Assembly: GCA_016110215.1 (NCBI GenBank)
Contig: JADWQD010000004.1
Coordinates: 2,790,001-2,854,000 of the forward strand
Direction: 5' to 3'
DNA length: 64,000 nt
DNA from: Capronia americana
Taxonomy: Eukaryota > Ascomycota > Eurotiomycetes > Chaetothyriales > Herpotrichiellaceae
The notes beneath the pieces were generated by a model, which was given only the letters and a program-made list of their open reading frames with translations, did not search any database and was not told the origin of the DNA. The translations under genes were made by a program, and so were the position numbers. Positions 10,471 through 19,747 of this stretch are shown here, piece by piece. Within the stretch, counting starts at the first letter, position 1, and each line of letters begins with the position of its first letter.

Positions 10471-12615
10471 CTACTCTCCTTCTTTCTGCTCTTCGAACTC
10501 AACCAAGTCCACACCGGCGCCGACAACCTCACCTTCACCGTGTGCCACTCTCTTCACCTTTGCCCCCTCAACTGGGCTCCTAATCACCGTCTCCATTTTC
10601 ATACTCTCGATGACGACCAGCGGTTGTTCTTTCTTCACGACATCGCCGGGTTTGACCAATACGCGCAGAATTTTGGCAGGCATGGGAGAGAGCAAGCTGT
10701 TGGGTGATTCGCGGAGGCCGAGGGCTTTAGCCAAGAAAGCAGGCGGCGGTGAGGTTAACAGCACGGACCCCTGGGGCGTAAAGAGGTGGATCACCTGTTG
10801 GTTACCGGCCGAGGACGCCTGGAAGATGACCCGTGAGGTATGTCTTGTGTGCGGGAAATAGGTGGTCAACGTATTCGATTCGGGATCGAACGAGGATGTC
10901 ACTGTGATTGCTTCACCGCCGGCTGGCGTTAATACGGAGAAGGTGCCTGGGCGGAGCTGGCGGAGCTGGACCGTATGGATGTCCGGTGTCTTCCCAGGAC
11001 CAGGTTCAAAACTTGCCGAGTGGAAGTGGAAAGAGCGTGGTTGGAAGTCGGAGGAGGTGTTGAGCCAGGATGAAGATGCCGAAGGAAGGAGCCATGCTGG
11101 GGGAGAGGTCGGCTGTGGTGAATGGCGCAGGAACGATGCTATCGCAGCCTCGGCGAGAACTTCAGGCGTGAAAGACACCTCCGGAAAGAGCTCGTCTCTG
11201 TGTTTCTCGATGTATCCGGTCTCAACGTCGCCATCGACAAAATCAGGGGATCTGCATATTCGTTTGAGGAAGTCGATGTTCGTAACTGGTCCTGCCACCT
11301 CGTAGTCTTGCAACGCCGCGACCATTTTGCGCAGAGCGTGTTCCCTTGTCTCGCCGCGGACGATCAGTTTCGCAATCATCGGGTCGTAATGGCTGGATAC
11401 TTCGTCTCCTTGCACAAAGCCGCTATCTACCCGCACATCCGCCGACTCTTTCGGTAACTTGACATGCGAGAGTCTGCCAGAGTCGGGCATGAATCCCTTG
11501 TCTGGATTCTCGGCGTAGATTCGCGCCTCGATGGCATGGCCACGTTGGGCGATCTGTTCCTCGACTTGGTCCTGTGTCAAAGGCAGGGGTCTGCCCTCTG
11601 CAACTTGGATTTGCCAGTGCACGAGGTCCAGACCAGTCACCATCTCGGTCACGGGATGCTCGACTTGCAGCCGGGTGTTCATCTCCATGAAGTAGAAACC
11701 ACCAGTGTCATTGTCGAAGATGAACTCGACCGTGCCAGCGCCTTCATACTTTACGGCCAAGGCAGCCGCGCGCGCCTTCTGCCACAGGTCCTTCCGTATC
11801 GAGTCGTCCAGTTTGGGGGCAGGGGATTCCTCGAGAATCTTCTGATGCCGTCGTTGGATGGAACAGTCCCGTTCACCCAAGGCCAGACAATTGCCGTGTT
11901 TGTCGGCAAACACTTGAACCTCAATGTGGCGCGGGGTGGTGATGTACTTCTCAACCAGGACCTCATCGTTGCCGAACGAGTTCCTGGCCTCGCTCTTCGC
12001 ACTTTCTAGCATATCTGGGAACTCCCGAGCGGACCTTGCGATTCTCATACCCTTGCCTCCGCCGCCCCTCACGGCCTTGATGAGGACAGGATAGCCAATC
12101 TTCTCTGCCTCCTGCGCGAGCGTCTCGGGAGCTTGGTCGGAGCCATGGTAGCCAGGGACACAGGGCACCCCGGCGGCGTTCATGATCTCCTTGCTCCTGG
12201 CTTTGTCACCCATATCTTCAATGGCGCTCGCTGGTGGACCAATGAAGGTGACACCTTCTTCTGCGCACCTCTTCGCAAACTCGGCATTTTCCGACAGGAA
12301 GCCATAACCCGGATGTATCGCCTGACAGCCTTGCTGCTTTGCGATCTGGAGGATCTTGTCTTGGTCCAAGTACGCAGCCGTGGGGCCGAGGTTGAAGGAG
12401 AAGGGTGAGGAATGAGCATGCTGCGAGAGAGCGTCCGGGTTCGTGTATAGGGTGGTCGTGCGAATACCGTGCTGGGCAGCTGTCCTGTTTACTCTTATTG
12501 CTATCTCCCCTCTATTTGCAATGAGAATCGAGTCGATGCTCTTGGTCGAGTATGATCGAAGAGACGTTCTCGTGCGCAGAGCAGCCGCAGCTCGCGGGAG
12601 CTGACGGTGTGACAT
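10471..12615 (-). CDS. mccA: 3-methylcrotonyl-CoA carboxylase, biotin-carrying alpha subunit
   Basis: 714 aa from ATG 12615; another in-frame ATG 17 codons upstream is less likely because it precedes a good mitochondrial presequence (MSHRQLPRAAAALRTRT...). No intron is seen. Order: presequence to about residue 25; biotin carboxylase from SILIANRGEIAIR, with the glycine-rich ATP loop GGGGKGMR, FMEMNTRLQVEHPVTE and RIYAEN; a variable middle domain; and a C-terminal biotinyl domain with ESMKMET, the biotinylated lysine being about K673. It carboxylates biotin with bicarbonate and ATP and passes CO2 to 3-methylcrotonyl-CoA in the mitochondrial matrix, step four of leucine degradation. Its partner beta subunit is at 27338-29056 on the other strand. 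The final domain and full-length comparison favour MCC over propionyl-CoA carboxylase, acetyl-CoA carboxylase or pyruvate carboxylase. Confidence 0.95.
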   Translation of the reverse strand: MSHRQLPRAAAALRTRTSLRSYSTKSIDSILIANRGEIAIRVNRTAAQHGIRTTTLYTNPDALSQHAHSSPFSFNLGPTAAYLDQDKILQIAKQQGCQAIHPGYGFLSENAEFAKRCAEEGVTFIGPPASAIEDMGDKARSKEIMNAAGVPCVPGYHGSDQAPETLAQEAEKIGYPVLIKAVRGGGGKGMRIARSAREFPDMLESAKSEARNSFGNDEVLVEKYITTPRHIEVQVFADKHGNCLALGERDCSIQRRHQKILEESPAPKLDDSIRKDLWQKARAAALAVKYEGAGTVEFIFDNDTGGFYFMEMNTRLQVEHPVTEMVTGLDLVHWQIQVAEGRPLPLTQDQVEEQIAQRGHAIEARIYAENPDKGFMPDSGRLSHVKLPKESADVRVDSGFVQGDEVSSHYDPMIAKLIVRGETREHALRKMVAALQDYEVAGPVTNIDFLKRICRSPDFVDGDVETGYIEKHRDELFPEVSFTPEVLAEAAIASFLRHSPQPTSPPAWLLPSASSSWLNTSSDFQPRSFHFHSASFEPGPGKTPDIHTVQLRQLRPGTFSVLTPAGGEAITVTSSFDPESNTLTTYFPHTRHTSRVIFQASSAGNQQVIHLFTPQGSVLLTSPPPAFLAKALGLRESPNSLLSPMPAKILRVLVKPGDVVKKEQPLVVIESMKMETVIRSPVEGAKVKRVAHGEGEVVGAGVDLVEFEEQKEGE

Positions 12616-13025
12616 GGCGAGGGCGAGGTAGAATACCCAGGTGGCTCCCGTCACATTGACATTCAAGGTCCTTTGTGTGGCAGCTCTTATATGAAAACAT
12701 CAGACGTGAAGAGGACTTGCCGCGGCGCGCGGTTGTCGTCGCCTGGCATCGGCACGGCAGCGAGCGGGGAACAAACGAGGCGCGTTTCGTCTTTGTAGCA
12801 TTCCTGCCCGCAGCGTTTGTCACACTGTTGTTGATTCGTCCCACCAGCCTGCACCACACTGCACCGACACCGACTTGCATGACTACTTGAACAACGGGCC
12901 GAGGGGCTGCGGGCGTCGACACAAACGCCTTCAGGTCGAGTTGACCGTCCTTTACATGCTCGATTCAGCACGAACCCTCCACCATGACCTGATGGGGCAC
13001 GATACATCTCGATCTCATCCCCGAC
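12616..13025. promoter_or_regulatory. Shared promoter, mccA and acidic nuclear-type protein
   Basis: 410 bp between two divergent starts. It must contain both core promoters and leaders. I did not identify a specific operator. Confidence 0.5.
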
Positions 13026-14165
13026 ATGTCTGACATCGAAGACTACGCCTACTCGCCCTATGACGACCTGGACGACATTTTGTACGACGCCGACCCGGAC
13101 CCAGAATTGGCCGACGACTTGGCCGAGCATGCGATACACAGCCCTGTTTACCACGACGAAGATGCCGTCAAGAACGAGTTGCAGGAATACTTTAGTGACT
13201 GGGAGTATTACTCGGACGACTACTTGGACGATGACCCAACACTGCTGGGAAAGAATCCTCAAGATGGTGGCCCTCCTGTACGGTTGGCAAACACCAAACA
13301 AGCACCGAAGCGTGGAAAGAAGAGGAAGTTTGTCGAGACACAGGATATCCCTCCATTTGACCTGAACGAGGACCAACTGTTGACCCGTTGTATCAAGGGC
13401 GTGATATGGGCTAAGCCTTCCGAGCTGAGGACGCCACGGTACGAAGAAGGCCAAGAAACCAAAGTCGCTCTAATGAAGGACTGGAAACAAGTGTTTGCGG
13501 TCAAAGACAACGGCTGGACTTGGTCATCAGGACAGGGGGAGGAGGATGAGTCTTGGGCCAATGACTTGAGTCTCGCCGACATGGGTCTTAGGAATTTACC
13601 AAGGCAATCGTCCTTCAAGCAAGACGCCCAAGAGGAACCGAGTTTTGAAGAGGACGAGGGAGGAGAATATATTCCACATGGAAGCGAGGAAGAGATTGTG
13701 TCCGAGAAGGGTCCGCCTGGACCTCGGTCCTTGAAGCTCCGTAACGCCATGCTCCTGGACGAAGATGACGAGGAGACAACTCAGGGCTTATCAGCGGCAG
13801 AAGATTTGGAGGAGGAGCGAGGCCCCCGGAAACGACTTCGAATCAAGCCAAACCTGCCGTCTCCGCCAGATTCTAACGAAGCCGGTACACTTGAAATCGA
13901 GGACCCCCGAGTCACGTCGAAGCTGAAAAATGCAGCATCCGCGAACCAGGAGGCTTTCGCAGCCAATCGTGACGGAACTGTACAAACCAAAACGACCGTA
14001 TCCGCTGGCTCGGAGGTCCAGCAGATCAGGAAGAGAAAGGCGACAGAGGAGCCTGAGGAGAGTGCCACCAGATCGACCGCCAGTAGTCGAGCGAAGAGAG
14101 TTGCGTCGTCCGCGTCGAATAACCCCACCAACTCACGAAAAACACAAGGCTCCAGGACGAGGTAA
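13026..14165 (+). CDS. Acidic, probably nuclear protein of unknown function
   Basis: 379 aa, single exon. I do not recognise a named domain. Residues 1-75 are strongly acidic and tyrosine-rich (YDDLDDILYDADPDPELADD...). A basic nuclear-localisation-like patch PKRGKKRK follows at about 93-100. Next comes a compact, more hydrophobic block (PPFDLNEDQLLTRCIKGVIW ... DWKQVFAVKDNGWTW, about 108-165) that is probably the conserved folded core. The rest is low-complexity and charged, with a second basic cluster (GPRKRLRIK) and a Ser/Arg/Thr-rich tail. This organisation suggests a chromatin or transcription-associated protein, but that is inference. It shares a 410 bp bidirectional promoter with mccA. 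Confidence 0.8.
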   Translation: MSDIEDYAYSPYDDLDDILYDADPDPELADDLAEHAIHSPVYHDEDAVKNELQEYFSDWEYYSDDYLDDDPTLLGKNPQDGGPPVRLANTKQAPKRGKKRKFVETQDIPPFDLNEDQLLTRCIKGVIWAKPSELRTPRYEEGQETKVALMKDWKQVFAVKDNGWTWSSGQGEEDESWANDLSLADMGLRNLPRQSSFKQDAQEEPSFEEDEGGEYIPHGSEEEIVSEKGPPGPRSLKLRNAMLLDEDDEETTQGLSAAEDLEEERGPRKRLRIKPNLPSPPDSNEAGTLEIEDPRVTSKLKNAASANQEAFAANRDGTVQTKTTVSAGSEVQQIRKRKATEEPEESATRSTASSRAKRVASSASNNPTNSRKTQGSRTR

Positions 14166-14839
14166 TCTCAGCAACGGTCAAGTGCTTTCCCCTCAGAATT
14201 CACAATCCATACTCCCTCCGTAGTCCATGTAGGACCAGATTCAGTTCACAATCCCAAAGCTGTACGCGGGCTGTAGTTGCATAAGGCAATATTGTAATCG
14301 TCATCCATGAGACACATATCGCTCGTGACGCACACGACGGCATTGTGAGACAGTAATAGATGGAGCTGAGGAGGAGCTGAGACAATGCGAGGCTCCGGTT
14401 CGGCAAAAGTCGCAGGCTTGGCGGCCGTTATGAACTTGAACTCGAAGTGAACAGCGAACATGTACTCCATCTCCATCAGCAAACCTTTCTGCTTCACCAT
14501 CCCCAACCAGTCACGGATGACCAGTAGACATCGTCCTCCGCCCCGGCTTCTTCACTACCTCCTGGGCATCGATCCCTGGGTATCACATCGAACAGGGCTA
14601 CTGCTGCATGATCGTGGCCCAGACTTCTGTATTCGCTGAATAATTCAGTTTGGGGGGTATGTCCAATCTCAACTTGGATGTGACCAGCATCAAGCAGCCC
14701 ACGAAGATTGTGCCGCTGCCTCTTCGACCGCTGGCTGACTCTTGTGGGCGTTCAGGATCCGGCATCAAATTCACAACCCACATGCGGCCCTGCCAGAGAA
14801 AGTTTTGAAACCGGCAAAAAGGAGGAATCTCTTTTCACC
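14166..14839. other. Intergenic region, acidic protein to His/Asp-rich protein
   Basis: No supported gene. An open frame running into the next gene from 14742 is leader sequence: the spliced start at 14840 explains the coding better. Confidence 0.5.
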
Positions 14840-16613
14840 ATGGCGTACAGTATGTCTCTGGAGAGAACGCAGGATACTCCTCGTGTCTTCTCTCGCACCA
14901 TCGTTAACGCTCGACGCTCTAGACACGTCCTATCTGTCGTCTCCTGACACGCCGTCGACGGTCTTCCCCGAGCGATTGATCCGACCACTCCCAAAGAGAT
15001 CCATCAAGTCACGGCTATCCCAAGAAGCTGTAGAAGCTATCCAATACCCCCCCACGCTACCCTCGTCCAGCTTGCCCGCATATTCGAACTACGGCGAGAA
15101 CGGAGAGGAGGCCCACGACGGCAAAGTGTTGGAGCATCAACACAGTGACGGCTATGACCATGACCATGACCACGACCACGACCATGATCACGATGACGAT
15201 GACGATTGTCCCCACCATCATCACCATTGCCACCACGACGAGTACGAAGACGATTTGGATTCCCAAGACGAGCGTATCTATCCTCCCCGCCGCTTCATTG
15301 TCTCGTCCCCTCGCTCGCCACGATCAGGACGCAGCAGATACTCGACACGAGGTAGTACGTCGGGGCCGGACGGTTACGAAGCATTTGAGAACACAAACAA
15401 TAAGAAAAAGAGGAAAATACCGACTTCGGGCAGTCTGAGCCTACATCAATCTGCCGTCACCGATCAGTTGGCACACATGGGTATAAGTGGCACCAAAGAT
15501 GGTGCGGCGGATGATGGGTTCTACACCGGCGCCCACACGGGAAACAGCTCTGGTCTGGGGGTGCAGGGTGCTGGTCGAGGGCGGGGTGCAAGGAAGGCTT
15601 CAGGTCGGAATCCCCTCGGTGTATCAGTCAATGGCTCCAACGCTCGGAGCGGTCCTTCCAAATACGACCAGAACATGAGCGCCAACGCGAAAGGTAAGAC
15701 CGAAAGCTCAAACATGCCTGGTACAGAGACTGATTTTAGGGAAGCCGAAGAGTCCAAAGATCAAGGAATAATTTCGGCGGCCATTGCAAACGCTACAGCC
15801 CTGCTCCGGAAACCGCTCAGCAAGGGACAGGAACACGTAGGCGTGCTCGACCAAGAAGCCAAACAGGCGCACAATAACTCACAGTTCACTTTCACCTGCG
15901 AGGCCGACGCGAAGGGGGTAACATTTCCAGAGCAGAGTCTATATTCGCCAGGGTACACCCAGCGGAACAACCTGACCCATCCCATCCACCCTCCCGCGGC
16001 AGAGAAAGTCAACGTGCAAGCAAGTCAAACCACGGCAAATGCCACAGCGCCCGCGGTTCAGCCAGCGCCTGCCGCACCCGCCGCGCCAAACGCCACCGCT
16101 CAGGGCAAGAAACCTCGAAGACGGAGAGGCGATGTGTATGCGCTGGCAGCCCGACAGAGGAAGCTACAACAAGAGTACAACAATCTACAGCACCCGCCGG
16201 CACCGGAAGACATCTGGATCTGCGAATTTTGCGAATACGAGAGTATCTTTGGCCAACCACCGCATGCTCTCATCCGACAGTACGAAATCAAAGACCGAAA
16301 GGAGCGCCGTCGGCTAGCGGAGAAGAGACGGTTGTTGGAGAAGGCCAAGCTCAAGGGCAGGAAGGGGAAGAAGCAGACCAAGAATGCAGCCAAAGCCGCC
16401 AGCCACAATGCCGGCAATGTCAACCAGCAAGCATACGACAATCAGCCGCTGGATCAGCTTGCTGACGATGATCTCGACTACGGTTATGACGATGACCCGA
16501 TTCCAATGCCGGCGCCACCAGCAGCCACAACCACAGCCAAGGCTGCTGCTGGAACGCGGAATGCAACCACAGACAAGGCAGGAGGAACAGCAGGAGGCGG
16601 AGGGATCCGATGA
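14840..16613 (+). CDS. His/Asp-repeat protein with C-terminal CxxC block, function unknown
   Basis: Two exons: 14840-14849 (only 10 nt, ATG GCG TAC A) and 14923-16613; the 73 nt intron has GTATGT, a GTTAAC branch region and TCTAG. This gives 566 aa beginning MAYNTSYLSSPDTP, followed by FPERLIRPLPKRSIKSRLS. That N-terminal block matches my memory of a conserved family in filamentous ascomycetes. Near residue 75-105 lies a striking run of alternating Asp-His pairs followed by poly-Asp and a CPHHHHHCHH cluster, a likely metal-binding segment. The middle is disordered and rich in Ser, Gly, Asn and Ala. The C-terminal conserved block contains WICEFCEYESIFGQPP (a CxxC pair) followed by a basic helix KDRKERRRLAEKRRLLEKAK. 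Function is not known to me. Confidence 0.8.
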
Positions 16614-17738
16614 CAGCTGAGCTTGATCAGCTCTGTCCGAGTCCCCGGTCTCCTTTTCTGTTCCGTTTCGCGTCTTGTTTCTGTTTCTGCTTCTGCGTCG
16701 CATTGGGTTTCCCTTGGCCACTCGTTCTGGCTGGCTTCGATTTTGCTGTTCTCCATTTTGGTCTTTTTCTGTACCTAGCTGCGTTGCACCCCTTTACCCA
16801 ACCCTCCTAGCATAGCCTGAACATACATACTCCTCTCTCCAGAAGAATAATCGACCTGTCCTGTTTATATTGGCCACATTTAGAGGCGAGATCTCGTTTT
16901 CGTTTGGGGTGGGATTGTCGAGCTGGGCAAGACCAAGAACGTTGCTTCAGTGGGCATTGCGTGTGCACGTCCGCTTGACAGGGATCATGGCTTGATGTCT
17001 GAGGGACGATCCGAGGTGCAAGCCAACGACAACTGCAGCCGCTAAGCCTCAGCCACGTTTGGTCCCTGAAACGAGCAGTCAAGCCACCTCGAGCATCCCC
17101 CTGGTGCCCCGGCAATTTCAGGGACATTCTTGCCGACGGTGACGCACATGCAACATTCCAAGGCTCGATGCATTTCAAGATACGAGCCCATGATCGTCGG
17201 GACAAACAACCCACGCTTTCTTGCTCTGCTCGTCTCCCATTGTTGACTCGGACAGTTATGTCTGTATTACCTTTACTCGGCGTCGCCATCACTGAACCCT
17301 TCCGTCGACAGCCCCCGTTGTGGCAGCCTCTCGGACAGCGTTCTAACCGACAACTCGGATTCGGATACAACACGAACAAGGGACTTCCACTGCCAGACTC
17401 GAGCCGTGAATGAGCCTTTGTAACAGACACAACACGTTATCAAAGCTCAAACGCTGCCTTTGTCACTTGCTACTGCCAGGTCACAAAGTGCATTCGAAGT
17501 GACAATCCTTTGTTTGAATATCGCCGGTTACTTAGCCGGTCAAGCAGCTCGCCCAACTGCGTTTGCCTTCTCAAATATCTCGTACATAACCCAAATTCTG
17601 CGCATCGACAGGACCAACACTGAGGAAAATCAGCAAAATCCAGGCTGCAAGACGACTCACAATCTAGATCGAAACTCATCAACTTCAACCCAATATCCCC
17701 GAACCACTCCTTGTCCAAACCACATCACCGATACCAAC
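16614..17738. other. Intergenic region
   Basis: 1.1 kb with no supported gene. It begins with a T/C-rich 3' UTR-like stretch (about 16640-16770). The 3' end is the leader and promoter of the four-helix membrane protein; the frame upstream of its ATG is open but lacks a methionine start. Confidence 0.5.
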
Positions 17739-18476
17739 ATGGGGTTCTTGTCAATCTTCTCCGGCTTCCGCAAATCCAGCTGGCTCAATGTCGTCCTCCG
17801 CAGCTTCCAGTTGATCGACGCCCTCGTCGTCATTGGGATGTACGGGGTCGACCTGAATGCAGCGATGAAAGCGTCGAAATATGCCGATGGGAAATGGGTG
17901 AGTTCCACTGATCCCAAAACCGGCGCATTGACTTCCTACCCACCCGAGATGGTACGTGTACTCACCTGCGTGAAGGTCTTCGCCGTCACAACCGGCAGCT
18001 TGGCGGCAGTGACGGCTCTGATCTTCAGTCTTGCGTCCATCGTCATCCAGTATCGGACCGTGGCGCTACTATTCGCCTGGGACTGGATCATCACCATCCT
18101 CTTCGCCGTGCTTTCTGGAATATTCGGCTCCATGTATTTGAATGTAAGTTGTCTCCCCCTCCTCCCCTTCCTTTCTGTACCATGTCGAATGTATGCTGAC
18201 GATTCTTCACAGGAGAAAGTCGAGATGGAATCCGGCATCCACCGCATGAAGACCGCTGTTGGATTCGACCTTGCCGGGCTTGTTCTGTGGGCCATGACCG
18301 CTAGCTTCGGGACATGGTGGTTCTTCAGCGAGCGACGTAAGTCTTCCGGACCCCGTCGCGAGATCCCCGGTGGTCAATGGGAGGGCAACGCGGGGCTCCC
18401 CGAACTCTCCAAGACGTTCCGCAACGGTTCGATGGCCAGCCGTTCGTTTCGCGATGGTTCTGTTCGCGACCGCTAA
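17739..18476 (+). CDS. Four-helix (MARVEL-like) membrane protein
   Basis: Two exons, 17739-18143 and 18213-18476, giving 222 aa. The 69 nt intron (GTAAGT..TTCACAG) is open in frame, so it is easily missed. Four hydrophobic helices are visible: VVLRSFQLIDALVVIGMYGV, LTCVKVFAVTTGSLAAVTAL, TVALLFAWDWIITILFAVLS and VGFDLAGLVLWAMTASFGTW. The loops are short, between helix 1 and 2 lies a tyrosine/charged loop, and the C-terminus is a cytosolic Ser/Arg-rich tail. This is the topology of fungal MARVEL-domain proteins of plasma membrane or endomembranes. A second GTAAGT at about 18338 could splice to a CAG near 18487 and give an alternative tail. Confidence 0.75.
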   Translation: MGFLSIFSGFRKSSWLNVVLRSFQLIDALVVIGMYGVDLNAAMKASKYADGKWVSSTDPKTGALTSYPPEMVRVLTCVKVFAVTTGSLAAVTALIFSLASIVIQYRTVALLFAWDWIITILFAVLSGIFGSMYLNVSCLPLLPFLSVPCRMYADDSSQEKVEMESGIHRMKTAVGFDLAGLVLWAMTASFGTWWFFSERRKSSGPRREIPGGQWEGNAGLPELSKTFRNGSMASRSFRDGSVRDR

Positions 18477-19747
18477 CTTGACGCCAGGGGGAGAGAAACA
18501 GGTCAAGCGCAGCAGGAGCGTGAAGGCTTAGTATCGACGGGTGAGTCGAGGCGTAGCCCGAGAAGAGGGGATAGACAACCCAAAATAGAAGGGAGCACTG
18601 ACACGGAAAGTAGATGTGTATGTCACGAGAATAGCAGGACAGTCTGGTGGTGGTGGTGGTGATGACGATGATAAAGACGAGCAGAAATGAAAGCAGAGAC
18701 GCGCGGAATCTCTGTGAAGCCGCCAGTTGCCTGTCTCGCCCGTCTTCTTCGCCAGGCTAGATGCGACAGAGCAAGACATCAGCAACGCGCAGGAGCGGCA
18801 TCCGAGATTCCGTATGTTCAAGCAGGCAGGCAGGCGAGGCAATACGCAAGAACGAGCTGACCCGACCGCAGCCGCTGATCAATTGGATACCCACAACATA
18901 CCCTGACTGCCATCGCGGATTGTCCATCCAACTCTCGAAATGTCCCATTCCATTCACGGTCCCGGTACTATATCCCAGCGTGTATGTGCCGTGCGAAAGG
19001 CGCGAAGAAAGATGCGTGCGCGTGTTGCGTTGGCGTGTGCGTACCTACGCTTAAGCATGTATGCGTGTGCTTATGCCTGCGTGGCATGTCTCTACATCCT
19101 ACCATACTGTATTCCCCGTACTCGTACCTGTCCGCGTTCGAGGCAGTCTTCGTATTCGTCATTCTTTGCCCGGGCGCGATGACGGCCACTCTATCGAGTG
19201 CAGCACAAGTAAACCAGTGTAAGACTAATGTTGCAAGAACTGAGAAAAGATGTGCGTTTTTTTGGTTTTTAAGAATCTTTGTTGATTCTTCGCCCCATCT
19301 GATGGATGGCTCTACCGTTGGCTGTAACTGTACAAAGAAGCCACTTCCACTTGAAGTAGTCTGGCTGGTTGGCTGGCTGTCTGACTTTCATACGAAAATT
19401 TAACATGAGGGTATCGAGACTTGAAACAACTCCAATCCATTCCAACCCTTCCCTTTCCCTTCTCTTCCGGCGCATGATGGCTCGGAGACCCGGAAGGAAC
19501 GGGAACAATCGCTTGCATGACATGAACACGACGCAGACATAGAAAAAGGAGCTCCCCAAGTAAGATGGAGAGCGGTGAAGATGCGGTGTGGAACGGCAGC
19601 AACGATGGACTCCCTCGCTTCGTAGCCGTGCCGTGATCGTGAGATCCTGGGTTCTGCAAATGTGATCCCTCTATGGGGTCGGTCGTGATATGTGCACCTT
19701 TCTTTCCCAATCCGGTTGAATCAAACATCCAAGCTGTGGGCTGAGGC
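18477..19747. other. Convergent intergenic region with GT-rich tract
   Basis: Tail-to-tail gap between the four-helix protein and the ferric reductase. It contains a short ggt repeat near 18650 and an alternating purine-pyrimidine, GT-rich stretch at about 19010-19090. No gene supported. Confidence 0.5.

Noticed and set aside
15694..15739. Intron-like GTAAGA..TTTTAG element, 46 nt
   Set aside because: Removing it would shift the frame and destroy the conserved C-terminal CxxC block of the same gene.
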